Notes under the pieces: model-generated
The model's input: the letters and a program-made list of their open reading frames with translations, nothing else
Databases searched by the model: none
What the model was told of the DNA's origin: nothing
Origin: Unio delphinus
Lineage: Eukaryota; Mollusca; Bivalvia; Unionida; Unionidae
Assembly: GCA_029339505.1 (NCBI GenBank)
Contig: JAQISU010000071.1
Span: forward strand, 62,001-126,000
Direction of reading: 5' to 3'
DNA: 64,000 nucleotides
In this document: positions 22,508 through 33,077 of the stretch, one piece after another
Numbering within the stretch: the stretch's first letter is position 1
Layout: the number at the start of each line of letters is the position of its first letter
Made by a program: the position numbers and the translations under genes

Positions 22508-25500
22508 CCATCACCCTGCTATCATAGCTATTTATATAACCATCCTCGTTCCGATAAGTCTATCCACATATACCCATCTACATGTAGATGGATTAATCAT
22601 GAAATATCCATTGTGGTAGACATGAAGTTATCCAGATAGAACCATCTACATCAAGATATATCAATCTGCATATGACTATATACGTTTGGTGATATTCATC
22701 TACATAGTTCCATCTACGTAAACATATATCTATACATTGATAACCATATTCATGAAGATATATCCCTCAGCATAGAACCATGGACATTTATTAATATCTA
22801 TCCACATATGTCAATCTACGTAGAGATATATCAATCTATATAAATCCATCTACTGGGAGAAATATCTATCAGCATATGGCCATCACCCTGGTATTATAGC
22901 TATTTCATATAACCATCGTCGTATACATATGTCCATCATCATATATCCATCTACATGTAGATGTATCAATAAATATATATCCATTGTGGTAGACGTGAAG
23001 TTATCCAGATATAACCAACTACATCAAGATGTATCAGTGTGCATATGAGTTTCTACGTCTGTAGATATGCATCTACACAGATCCATCAACGTAAAGATAT
23101 ATCTTTACCTTTAGAACCATCTACATGGAGATATATCCCTCTGCATATAACCATCGAAATGTATGCATATCTATCCGCATATGTCAAACTACGTTGAGAT
23201 ATATCAATCTACATAAATCCATCTACTGGTCCATATATCTGTGACCATATCGCCATAACCCTGCTATCATAGCTATCTAAATATAACAATGTTCGTTGCG
23301 TTAAGTCTATCCACATATATCCATCTGACTGTATTAATAAAGAAATATCCATTGTCGTAGACAGGAAGTTATGCAGATACAACCAAGTACATCAAGATAT
23401 ATCAGTCTGCATATGACTATCTGCGTCTTGTAATATGCATTTACAAAGTTCCATCTACGGTCGGATATAGATATACGTTTATAACCATCCACATGGAGAT
23501 ATAACCCTCTGCATGTAACATTGACATGGATATATACCTATCCACATATGTCAATCTACGTAGGATATATCAATCAAACATAAATCCATATACTGTGAGA
23601 AATATCTAATAACATGTTGCCAACACCATCCTCGTTGCGATAATTGTGTCCACATATATCTATCTTAATGTAGATGGATCAATTAAGAAATATCCATTGT
23701 CGTAGACAAGAATGTAACCGATAGAACCAACTACATCAAGATATATCAGTCTGCATATGACTATCTACGTGTGGTCAGATGCATCTACAAAGATCCATCT
23801 ACGTGAAGATGTATCGATATACATATAACAATCTACATGAAGTTAAATCTTCCAACATGTAATGTTATGTCTGGAGACGTATATATTGACAGAAACCAAA
23901 TCAAATAGTGCTATATCAATCAAAATACATATTAACGTTGAGGTGGTTGTATGCAGAGATTTACAATTTTGTTAAGATGCATATCTCAACATATATCCAT
24001 CTTCACAAAGCTATAACTGTCCATATTTACTAGAATAAATCGAGATATTTCAATCCAGATACATTCATCTACGTTGTGGTGAATAAGTTCAGCTAGATTC
24101 TCTTACTTGGGGATATATCTATCTACATATGCCATTCTAGGTAGACAGATAGATCTCTACATAATTCCATCAACGTGAAGATATATCGATATACATATAA
24201 CAAACTACATGAAGATAATTCTGACAACTTGTAAGCTTATGTCTTGAGATATATCTCTGGACAGAAACCAAATCACATAGTGCTACATCAATCGGGATTA
24301 ATCGTTCAAAGTTAAGATGTCTGAAATCAGAAATTTCCAACTTCGTTAACATGCATCTCTCTATATATATCCATCTACACATAGCTATAACAATCCATAT
24401 TTACCAAAATACATTCAGACATTTCAATCCAAATACAACTATCTCTGTCGATATTTTTCAATTCAGTTAGATGGAATGTTTACCTGAATAATAACTCTAA
24501 ATATAACAAACTACGTTGACTGATATATATCTACGTATTTCCATCTACGTGTAGAGGTATCCATATACATATCACAAACTATATGAAGATGAATCTCACA
24601 ACATTTAAGGTTATGTCTGGATGCATATATATAGACAGAAACCAAATCACGTCATGCTATATCAATTGAGATACATCTATCAATGTTGAGGGTGTTGAAT
24701 TTAGATATTTCCAACTTAGTTATGATGCATCTCTCAACACATATCCATCAACACATACCTATAACTATACGTATTTACTAAAATACATCCTGATATTTCA
24801 ATCCAAATACAAATATCTATGTCGATGTTCTTCAATTCAAATAGATTCACTCTTTTCCTGATTAATACATCTACATCTTAGTATCTACGTTGACTAATAT
24901 ATATCTACATATTTCAATATACGTATAGATGTATCGATATACATATAACAAACTTCAATAAGGTAAAACTGACAACGTGTAAGCTTATGTCTGGATACAT
25001 ATCTATAGACAGAAACCAAATCATATCGTGCTATATCAATGAAGATACATAAATTAAGGTTGAGGAGGTTGAAAACGGATATTTCCATCTTCGTTAAGAT
25101 TCATGTCACAACATATATCCATCTTCACAAAGCTATAACTATCCATATTTACCAGACATGATCGAGATATTTCAATCTAAATATATTCTTCTTCGTTACG
25201 GTGTTTCAATTCAGATAGATTCATTTCCTTGTAGATAAATCTATCTACATATGACAATATACGTACATTGATAGATCTCTACATAATTCCATCTACGTGA
25301 AGATGTATCGATATACATATAACAAACTACATGAAGAAAAATCAAGATTATGTCTGGTGACATATCTATAGACAGAAACCAAATCACATCATGCTAAATC
25401 AATCAAGATACATATATTATCGTTGTGCTGGTTCAATAAAGATATTTCCAGCTTCGTTAAGATTCATATCTCAACACATATAGATCATCACAAAGATATA

Positions 25501-26742
25501 ACTATCCATATTTACTAGAAAACATCGAAGTATTACAATCCAAATACATTCATCTACATTATGGTGTTTCAATTCAGCTAGATTCACTTGCTTGGAGATT
25601 AATCAAACTACATATGACACTCCACGTAGACTGATATAGATCTGTACATAATTCCATATACGAATAACACACCACATGAAGATCAATGTGACAAAATGTA
25701 AGCTGATTTTTGGAGATATATCTGTAGACCGAAACCAAATTACATAGTGATATATCAATCGAGATACATATGTCAACGTTGATGTGGCTGAATACAGATG
25801 TTTCCAGCTTCGTTAAGATGCTGATCTCAACATATATTCATCCACACATAGATATAACGATCCATATTTACTAGAATAGATCAAGATATTTCAATCCAAA
25901 TATATTCATCCACATTACGGTGTTTCAATTAAGGTAGAATCACATTATTGGGGATGAATCTATATACATATGACAATCTACGTAGACTGATAGATCTCTA
26001 CATTATTCCATCTGCGTGAAGATGTATCGATATACATATGACAAACTACATATAGATAAATCTGACAACATTCAACCTTATGTCTGGTGACATATGTATA
26101 GACATACACGAATCACATAGTTCTATATCAATTGAGATTCATCTATCAGAATTGAGATGTCCGAAATCAGATAATTCCAACTACGTTGAGCTGCATCTCT
26201 GAACATATATCCATCTACACATAACTATAACTGTCCACATAAACCAAAATACTTGGAGATATTTCAATCCAAACACAAATCTCTGTCGATATTTTCCAAT
26301 TCATGTAGATTCACTCTTTATCTGAATATTACATAGACATATGACAATCTACGTAGACTAATATATATCTACGTATTTCCATCTACGTGCAGTCGTATCT
26401 ATACATATAACAAACTACAAGAATATAAATCTGACAAGATGTAAGCTTATGTTTGGATATATATTTTGTAAAAAGAAACCAAATTACATCCAGCTATATT
26501 AATCGAGTTACATAAATCAACGTTGATGTGGCTGAATACAGATGTTTCCAGCTTCGTTAAGATGTTTATCACAACATATACTCAACCACATATAGCTGTA
26601 ACTATCCATATTTACTAGAATAGATCGGGATATTTCAATCCAAATATATTTATATACGTTGCGGTTTTTCAATTCAGGTAGATTCACTTTCTTTGGGATA
26701 AATTTATCTACAAATGACAATCTACGTAGACTGATAGATCCA

Positions 26743-26908
26743 AGCAGCAGAGAGGGTGAATCCTACAACATTTTTTGTTTTTATTTTTGATTATACCCCC
26801 TCCAAATAACACTAGACCCTTCTCGCGAAAAATGACAGTGAACATGGGATTCGCATTCGCGAATCACAAACTGTCGCAACGTCGTTGTCACTCACCCTCT
26901 CTGCTGCT
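26743..26908. repeat. Left TIR, copy 1
   Basis: 166 bp, inverted match of 32912-33077. Starts AGCAGCAGAGAGGGTGA and ends with the reverse complement of the same 17 bases, so it is an inverted-repeat-bounded module by itself. Confidence 0.95.
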
Positions 26909-26953
26909 ATGGGTTAACCGAATATTTTATCAAGTCCTTAGGACGAAAATCAT

Positions 26954-28326
26954 TTATGATTTCACAAATAGACTAATTTGTAAAACCTCCTCTTGTAAAT
27001 CAATCAGATTATTAGACTGGTCAGTGAGTTTGAAATTAATTCTGGTTAATGAATTATTATGACATCGCATATAGACTGGATTCACCGGAGACTCAATTAT
27101 TAAAAACCCTGGAGGAGCTGTTGGTGCAAATGAATACAAAATATATCCTTGCTGAGCTTGATTTGATCGTTCTAGATTAATTTGATAGCTTCCTTCGATC
27201 ACATCGCATACTAAATTGAGCGCAATCACCGATGAAATATTCACGTTGAACGGAGCAATATGCCTGCCACCACCATCTGGGTCATTATTGTGTTTGAGGG
27301 TTTTTATTTCCGGTGATGTTGTTTTTTTCCACGCATCATGAATTATTTTAAAACCAACATCGATGGTGTCACTGAGAAGTTTTTTTTAGTTCTGGTACGT
27401 TATATTCTGGTAATTTGAATGTGGGGATATCTTCAACGCGGATATTATAGTCTGTTGCAAATCTTGTTCTTGTTTCAGGATAACTGTCATCTAATATATC
27501 CTGAATAATTTTCAAATTAAATTTTTCCATATCGTTGATAATTTTATTGCATGTTTCTACGACGCTGATAAATTCATCTCGGGCGAGAGAGCCGGATTTA
27601 AGAGGTATTAACAACAGTGAAAAATCATTATTCATTGCTGTGAAATTTTCAGCGATTTTAAGTTCGTTAGTAATAAGAAATTTCCTTTTTCTATCTATAT
27701 CGTCAATGGGAGTAAAAAAAATCTCTATTATACGTGTGATCTTTATAACTCTTTATTGGATTATCAGATTTTATCCTGTCTGTGACATAATCAGATTTTT
27801 GTGGTTCTGGTAAATCAACGGTTTCTTCCCGGGGTATTAATTCAGGCCATCCTAGTACGGTTCTTATTGAGCTTTGATAGATATCTACGACATAACCCTC
27901 TGTGCTTATTTCAATGGCAGATGATAGTGTTGGTTCATGAACTGTTATAGCTATTTTTGACTCTACTCCAGTAATCGATTTTATTCTACGCGCGAATTCA
28001 TTATTGATTTGTTCTATTTGGTATGATCCGGTTGGTATGGAAACAACATTCCAGTCTGGGGTTCCGTCGGGTTTATTCTTATTTGCAAATACCAGGGAAT
28101 TATTGGGTTGTTGACCACCAAATGATTTTGACCTAATATTTGGCCAACTGTGGTATACTCGTAATTTTGCTAGCGCTATCTCCTTCACTGGAACCGGAGA
28201 GGGGAAATTCACACTGAATTCTGGATTCGTTGAGGTTATTGAGATCATGCTGGTTTGTACTGGGTTTGTGTTCTCCACTATTTGTTGAAGTAATTCCATC
28301 TGTGTTGTCATTGTTATTATACTCAT
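26954..28326 (-). pseudogene. Penton/spike-like virion protein, two frameshifts
   Basis: N-terminal frame 27703-28326 contains 'NPEFSVNF', 'VKEIALAKLRVYHSWPNIRS', 'TPDWNVVSIPTGSYQIEQI' and 'STEGYVVDIYQSSIRTVLGW'. It shifts near 27715 in an A-run. A helical middle (27369-27635) and a C-terminal domain (26954-27244, 'VCDVIEGSYQINLE', 'RINFKLTDQSNNLIDLQ') follow in other frames. Total about 450 residues. The first ~190 bp overlap the membrane-protein gene in another frame. Assignment as penton or spike is by genome position and family memory, not proof. Confidence 0.65.
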
Positions 28327-28780
28327 GTTTTTGTATTTCTAATTTTGACATCGCAGAATCATATATATCTACCATCGCTGAAAACTCACTCTCTGATATA
28401 ATTGTATCATCGAGCGATGACGATATCAATGAGGATAATTGCGAGTATGCAGTGGACACAACATGAAATTGAATTATGTAGTCTTGTAGTTTCCGTTGGC
28501 TGCATGATGATATTTTTTTTTTGATTATTGAAATTATTCCAACGATTGTTGTTGCCGCAGAAATGCAAATTGGAACAGCTATCGGGGCCATCATTGTCAC
28601 TGAAGACAGTATAATACCAGCTCCGGTGATTACACCACTCACAGCGTACACAGTAACATCAATTGCGGTAATTCTCCTGCGGTATTTTTTAATTTTCAAT
28701 TCATACTCCTCAGACAAGGTTTTGAGTCTAGTTTGGTACTCTCTGACCTGATCATAGCGATATTGCGATGATGAAATCAT
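28133..28780 (-). CDS. Two-segment membrane protein (intact frame)
   Basis: 215 aa. Residues 1-38 are charged and helical ('YRYDQVREYQTRLKTLSEEY', then KKYRR). Residues about 40-90 hold two hydrophobic stretches with a short gap ('VYAVSGVITGAGIILSSVTM' and 'ICISAATTIVGIISII'), followed by KKK and a long Ser-rich helical tail. No signal peptide. It lies between the fibre-like and penton-like genes and overlaps the latter by about 194 bp, so the true C-terminus may be less conserved than the frame suggests. Homologues occur in copies A and 2. Function unknown; a membrane-active virion protein is a reasonable guess. Confidence 0.65.
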   Translation of the reverse strand: MISSSQYRYDQVREYQTRLKTLSEEYELKIKKYRRRITAIDVTVYAVSGVITGAGIILSSVTMMAPIAVPICISAATTIVGIISIIKKKISSCSQRKLQDYIIQFHVVSTAYSQLSSLISSSLDDTIISESEFSAMVDIYDSAMSKLEIQKHEYNNNDNTDGITSTNSGEHKPSTNQHDLNNLNESRIQCEFPLSGSSEGDSASKITSIPQLAKY

Positions 28781-28809
28781 TTTTATTTTAAATACGCTAG
28801 CGTTTTCAA

Positions 28810-30120
28810 TTACGATTTACTTAAATCCGCTACGAATTCCACATACCACGTTGTTGAGACCCTAACCAAATTTTTATCAGTAGATGTGATCGTGAACTTT
28901 TCAGTTGTATTCTTGTCGATGATCGTTGAAATCGTATTATTGACCCCGGATGAACTGGACGATGAAATATTAAATTGAGATAATGGTGTTACTAGTGTTA
29001 ATCGATAAATACCCTTAACGGTTGCAGTGATATCTAATTTGTTGTTTGTAGGTGTCCACTCAAATGATCCGTGTTGGATCGTGTATACTAAGTTGTTGGT
29101 TTTCTCATGAGGAATTTTTGTTTTTTCAATTACTGTTATCATCCTCGTTGCATCCCCTTTGATGTCTTCGATGAAAGTTTTCGTCTCATCGATGGATTTT
29201 TTAATATCAGGGAGTTTTAGTTCAATTTTATCGAATGTAGTTCCAATAAATTTATCAATGATATTTCTACGAAATGCGTTAAACTGTTTTATGTGTTCTT
29301 CGGTTTTAGATTGAAGTGTTGCTAGTTCTAACGCAGAATCGTTGAGAGTTTTAAATCGATCTGTAATCGTCGAAAAAAGTACACCCGGTTTGAGTTTACC
29401 CTGATCGGAAAATAACGCGATAGTATCCTCGATTGCGTTTTGTTGTTTAACCAAAATATCATCCAGAGAAATATTACTGGTTTTCAATTTACCCTGATCG
29501 GAAAATAACGCGATAGTATCCTCGATTGCGTTTTGTTGTTTAACTAAAATATCATCCAGAGAAATATTACTGGTTTTCAATTTACCCTGATCGGAAAATA
29601 ACGCAACGGTGTTCTCGATTGCGTTTTGTTGTTTAACCAAAATATCATCCAGAGAAATATTACTAGATTTCAATTTACCCTGATCGGAAAATAACGCAAC
29701 GGTGTTCTCGATTGCGTTTTGTTGTTTAACCAAAATATCATCCAGAGAAATATTACTAGATTTCAATTTACCCTGATCGGAAAATAACGCAACGGTGTTC
29801 TCGATTGCGTTTTGTTGTTTAACCAAAATATCATCCAGAGAAATATTACTGGTTTTCAATTTACCCTGATCGGAAAATAACGCGATAGTATCCTCGATTG
29901 CGTTTTGTTGTTTAACTAAAATATCATCCAGAGAGATATTACTAGATTTCAATTTACCCTGTTTGTCCTGAAATACAACTATTTCATTAGGATCAACATT
30001 TGTTAAGTTCAACGTCTCAGAGATTTCATCTTTAATTTTTTTTGTTATATCCTTGATAGAATCAGGGGTTGCAGTGCCATCGGGTTTGGGTTTCAAAGAT
30101 CTCCCCCAAATATCAATCAT
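28810..30120 (-). CDS. Fibre-like protein with six 31-aa repeats (intact)
   Basis: 436 aa. N-terminus 'MIDIWGRSLKPKPDG', then 'LNLTNVDPNEIVVFQDKQ'. Six near-identical 31-residue repeats follow (core 'SNISLDDILVKQQNAIE...ALFSDQ'), then a helical stalk (about residues 245-320). The C-terminal beta-rich domain has 'VYTIQHGSFEWTP', 'GIYRLTLVTP' and 'WYVEFVADLS'. The layout of base, repeated shaft and head recalls viral fibres, but no sequence match to a known fibre is claimed. The start codon is one base from the protease stop (30122-30124), suggesting coupled expression. Copy 2 has the same ends but a different shaft. Confidence 0.75.
   Translation of the reverse strand: MIDIWGRSLKPKPDGTATPDSIKDITKKIKDEISETLNLTNVDPNEIVVFQDKQGKLKSSNISLDDILVKQQNAIEDTIALFSDQGKLKTSNISLDDILVKQQNAIENTVALFSDQGKLKSSNISLDDILVKQQNAIENTVALFSDQGKLKSSNISLDDILVKQQNAIENTVALFSDQGKLKTSNISLDDILVKQQNAIEDTIALFSDQGKLKTSNISLDDILVKQQNAIEDTIALFSDQGKLKPGVLFSTITDRFKTLNDSALELATLQSKTEEHIKQFNAFRRNIIDKFIGTTFDKIELKLPDIKKSIDETKTFIEDIKGDATRMITVIEKTKIPHEKTNNLVYTIQHGSFEWTPTNNKLDITATVKGIYRLTLVTPLSQFNISSSSSSGVNNTISTIIDKNTTEKFTITSTDKNLVRVSTTWYVEFVADLSKS
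29401..29958 (-). repeat. Six 93-bp in-frame tandem repeats (fibre shaft)
   Basis: Exact 93-bp period, for example ACCCTGATCGGAAAATAACG recurring at 93-bp steps. Neighbouring units differ at a few positions only, in two subtypes (EDTI and ENTV), arranged with the ENTV type in the middle. This pattern indicates recent unequal exchange or slippage. Confidence 0.95.
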
Positions 30121-30121
30121 G

Positions 30122-30685
30122 TTATTGTAAAACTCTTTCTCTCTCTAAAAAGCGATTGCTGGTGTAGTCATTTACGACAATATGAGGGGGTTTTCTAGAT
30201 GCTGAAATAGCGTCAAGGACATTTAATACTTCACTGCCGCATATTGGTGGGTCATTGATTTGTTGTGTTGGTAGCGTAGAATACCAAGTCTTCATTGGAA
30301 ATTGTTTTATGTAACGCATAAACTCTTTCGGTGGGGCTAATCCATATGAATCAAAATAGACAATCCCACGTGGATCAATAGCGTATGCAACCCAGTGAGT
30401 TCCAGGTCCGGTGCTGTTATCGAGATTAATAATACCTGTTTCAGTTTTGTTTGGTTGATGTGGTAATTGATCTTTCATAAAAACACCTCTGAAATTTTTG
30501 ATCACTAGTTTTTTAGCCGCATCCATTAAATCAAAATTGGACATGGGAACCATGGGTTCGGAAATTGAAGATTTTTGAATTAATAAATCGTTCCTGGTAG
30601 TCTCAGGCCTGATCCGTGAACGGATCTCCCGCTGTACCATGAATACGGGGTTCCTGGTAGTCTTAGACCTTTTCCGCTGTACCAT
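30122..30685 (-). CDS. Adenain-like (C5) cysteine protease, copy 1
   Basis: 187 aa. The catalytic core is about residues 47-165: 'FRGVFMKDQLP', His in 'GTHWVAYAID', Asp in 'VYFDSYGLAPP', Gln in 'LPTQQ' and Cys in 'DPPICGSEVLNVLDAI'. This is the His-Asp-Cys order of adenovirus protease and Polinton proteases, which cleave capsid and core precursors. The N-terminal ~45 residues are a basic, repeated segment ('KTTRNPVFMVQR' twice) produced by a local ~50-bp duplication. In copy A this segment links the protease in frame to the pX-like protein. All catalytic residues are present. Confidence 0.8.
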   Translation of the reverse strand: MVQRKRSKTTRNPVFMVQREIRSRIRPETTRNDLLIQKSSISEPMVPMSNFDLMDAAKKLVIKNFRGVFMKDQLPHQPNKTETGIINLDNSTGPGTHWVAYAIDPRGIVYFDSYGLAPPKEFMRYIKQFPMKTWYSTLPTQQINDPPICGSEVLNVLDAISASRKPPHIVVNDYTSNRFLERERVLQ

Positions 30686-30767
30686 GAATACGGGGTTCCT
30701 GGTAGTCTTAGACCCAATCCGTGTACGGATCGTCTCTTTTTTTTATATCCTTGTCCAGCTGCCTTTT

Positions 30768-31118
30768 TCAACGCATTCCTGCTGCAGTACCAACGGCTCC
30801 TAACGCCGCTGCTTTAGCCACCGCTGGGGCTGCTGCTGCAATCAATGCTGGTATTGCAGCTAACAATGGAAATATACCACCCGTTTTCATCATATTTTTT
30901 ATAGCAGCCGCAGAAAGAGTAATCTGAACACCTTTTTTATCCTTGAAAGCATCATTGAAATGTTTCACTTGACGAGTTGTCAGCGATAATTTATTTGCAC
31001 CACCAGTCATTTGATTAGGTTTCAACGTGATTGTGGTTCCACATTTTTTAGCCGATTCTGATTGCAATTTTTTGATTTGACCAGGAGTTAACGTAACACT
31101 AATAACACTATATGACAT
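30768..31118 (-). CDS. pX-like core protein, C-terminus frameshifted
   Basis: 116 aa. 'MSYSVISVTLTPGQIKKLQS', then 'TITLKPNQM', a basic/amphipathic part ('LTTRQVKHFNDAF'), and a highly conserved Gly/Ala-rich hydrophobic stretch 'GGIFPLLAAIPALIAAAAPA' to 'ALGAVGTAAGM'. The basic GxGYKKKR tail is in another frame at 30700-30770. This resembles the adenovirus pX-like (adomavirus LO8-like) proteins reported for adintoviruses; that link is from memory. Confidence 0.7.
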   Translation of the reverse strand: MSYSVISVTLTPGQIKKLQSESAKKCGTTITLKPNQMTGGANKLSLTTRQVKHFNDAFKDKKGVQITLSAAAIKNMMKTGGIFPLLAAIPALIAAAAPAVAKAAALGAVGTAAGMR

Positions 31119-31182
31119 TATACATAATAGATTGATTCTAAATCGTAAAACGATTCAATGGAAATATCCTTCGGATTTTCAA

Positions 31183-31751
31183 TTACATGTTTTCTACTGG
31201 GGCATCTACCACTCTCATTCTTCCTCCAACGCCTTCAAGTAGCATTGATTTATCACTGAGAATGACAGCAACCGCTCTATAATTCTGGATAAGGATAGGA
31301 TGTACCCCAGCAACTGGTGGACCAGTCGGACGGGTTACACGGGCTCTAAAGTGTATATTAACGACAGATTGTCTTGTTAAATCAAGATGTTCCAGCGAAA
31401 AGTAATAAATCGGATAGAGGCTTTTGAAATCCAATTGCGATATTTGCAAACCAGTATCCACATTTTGATCACGTGCCATAAATGACAACAGGTTATGATA
31501 GACACGTGCAATATGATTCTGACCGTAATCAAGTTGTATATCCTCGGATGGTTCCTGCTGTCCGTTTATTCTCAGCGAGACTTCATTAACACCTAACTGA
31601 TCAAATATCATATGGCTTCGTTCTTGATTACCAACTCGCGCATTATTCTGTAATGCAATAAATATATGACGTGGAGCTGAAACACCTTGTTTTGATGCCA
31701 GGTGCCATGTGAATGTACCATCAACATTACCCAGTTTAATATCCGTAGTCA
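31183..31751 (-). pseudogene. Major capsid protein, C-terminal 189 residues only
   Basis: Contains 'GTFTWHLASKQGVSAPRHIF', 'FDQLGVNEVSLRINGQQEP', 'YFSLEHLDLTRQSVV' and 'VILSDKSMLLEG', the second half of the Polinton capsid protein. The N-terminal half is missing because the internal deletion of copy 1 begins at about 31752. There is no ATG at the break. Confidence 0.85.
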
Positions 31752-31783
31752 CTGATATGTAGATGTATCAATGTATCAATACT
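31752..31783. other. Deletion junction with satellite-like filler
   Basis: About 32 bp between capsid and PLA2 sequence belongs to neither gene. It contains TGTAGATGTATCAAT followed by a second GTATCAAT. The 15-mer also occurs in satellite array 1 near 20522. Confidence 0.6.
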
Positions 31784-32212
31784 GATGAATTAATTTCACA
31801 TCTGCTAGATGCCTGTGTTGCAGATTACTGCTTTTATAAGATACATCATGAAGGTGACAGGCCTTATCAATAGCGTTTATTGGTTCCTCACCGGGTCGGG
31901 GCTGATTTTGATCATTGAGTCTGATATCAAGTCTTGTTCCCGGTCCACAGTAGCTATATCCTGGAAGGTGTTTTTCTCCGGGGTATTTTGCCCATGGGGT
32001 TCCAGGGAGTTTTGCTAATTTGGCTGCGATATCACCTCCTCGTTTTTTTTTAAAGGTTCCTTGAGTTCCTTGGGTTTAGAAACAAATCTAAATTTCTTTG
32101 TACTACATTGTACGCATTTACCAGAAAGCGCTGATCGGTTATTTTTAGTTGTAATCGTCGTCAAGTCATCTGTGCCAGTACGTTTTTTACACTTCACACA
32201 ATATAGATCCAT
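31784..32212 (-). pseudogene. Zinc-ribbon/PLA2-like protein, truncated and frameshifted
   Basis: Start codon 32210-32212, 17 bp from the ATPase start. N-terminal zinc ribbon 'MDLYCVKCKKRTGT' and 'GKCVQCSTKKFRFV' (DUF5679-like). Near 32045 a T-run shifts the frame. The other frame continues with the YCGPGT-type calcium loop and a CHLHDVSY catalytic His-Asp. The C-terminus is cut by the deletion junction. In Polintons and parvoviruses such PLA2 domains are thought to breach endosomal membranes during entry. Confidence 0.75.
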
Positions 32213-32229
32213 AATTTATATATAACGGC
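32213..32229. promoter_or_regulatory. 17-bp divergent spacer (copy 1)
   Basis: AATTTATATATAACGGC lies between the PLA2 start (minus) and ATPase start (plus). A TATATAA core reads as TATA-like in both directions. Confidence 0.75.
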
Positions 32230-32895
32230 ATGAATATAATTGATTATTCAGCTACCCGACGACGGGAACCTATTAAACATCATGAAATGTTGCCGAATTC
32301 AATTAGAATGATTATAATCGGACCATCTGGAAGCGGAAAGACACAACTGCTACTTAATTTGATAACGAGATGGATGAAATGGAACAAATTGTATTTAATA
32401 GCCCCGAGTGTAGACGATCAGCGATGCTATGAAGTGCTAAAGGATTTTAACGAGAAAGCAAAAGAATTTCAAATCGATGAAGATTTTATTGAGTTTATTA
32501 CTGATATAGAGGAAGCCCCGAGCATTGATGCTATTGATGGAAGTATTAACAATTTAGTGGTATACGATGATATCATGTTAGATAATCAAAAAAATCCTGC
32601 TAGAATATTTTCCCGAGGCAGGCATAAAAACACTGATGTGATCTATGTCACTCAACGGTACACACAAATACCAAAAGTGATCAGAGATAATTGCAATGTG
32701 TTGTGTGTATTTAACGGCGTTGATACTCATACGCTACGAAATATTCATCAAACTTGGTGCAGCGGTGATATGAATCATAATCAGTTTAGAAATTTCTTTA
32801 GTCACGCTCAGTCAAAACCACACGGATTTGTGACAATAAATTTAGCAGACCCTAGGACACGATATCGTATAGGACTAGATCAAATATTCGGTTAA
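32230..32895 (+). CDS. Packaging ATPase (FtsK/HerA superfamily), intact
   Basis: 221 aa. Walker A 'IIIGPSGSGKTQLL' (about residues 27-40), Walker B-like 'NNLVVYDDIML' (about 116-126), 'SRGRHKNTDVIYVTQRY' (sensor/Arg-finger region) and a conserved C-terminus 'RYRIGLDQIFG'. This is the compact A32-like ATPase typical of Polintons and adintoviruses, which drives DNA into the capsid. The frame is intact with the start at 32230, divergent from the PLA2 gene; the stop is 17 bp from the right TIR. Its conservation inside a deleted element suggests recent activity or recent deletion. Confidence 0.93.
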   Translation: MNIIDYSATRRREPIKHHEMLPNSIRMIIIGPSGSGKTQLLLNLITRWMKWNKLYLIAPSVDDQRCYEVLKDFNEKAKEFQIDEDFIEFITDIEEAPSIDAIDGSINNLVVYDDIMLDNQKNPARIFSRGRHKNTDVIYVTQRYTQIPKVIRDNCNVLCVFNGVDTHTLRNIHQTWCSGDMNHNQFRNFFSHAQSKPHGFVTINLADPRTRYRIGLDQIFG

Positions 32896-32911
32896 AATCA
32901 CCGTAAACCTT

Positions 32912-33077
32912 AGCAGCAGAGAGGGTGAGTGACAACGACGTTGCGACAGTTTATGATTCGCGACTGCGAATCCCATGTTCACTGTCATTTTTCGCGAGAA
33001 GGGTCTAGTGTTATTTGGAGGGGGTATAATCAAAAATAAAAACAAAAAATGTTGTAGGATTCACCCTCTCTGCTGCT
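32912..33077. repeat. Right TIR, copy 1
   Basis: 166 bp, inverted copy of 26743-26908. Both its ends carry AGCAGCAGAGAGGGTGA, pointing inward from each edge. Confidence 0.95.

Larger units (their letters stand above)
26743..33077 (+). mobile_element. Polinton-like element, copy 1 (internally deleted, 6.3 kb)
   Basis: Bounded by 166-bp TIRs (26743-26908 and 32912-33077) and a 5-bp duplication ATCCA (26738-26742 and 33078-33082) within one satellite monomer. Contents: penton-like, membrane, fibre-like, protease and pX-like genes plus the capsid C-terminus on the minus strand, a truncated PLA2 gene, and an intact ATPase on the plus strand. A single deletion joins the capsid gene to the PLA2 gene (about 31752-31783), removing minor capsid, PolB, helicase and integrase. 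It is therefore non-autonomous, yet several remaining genes are intact. Confidence 0.92.
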
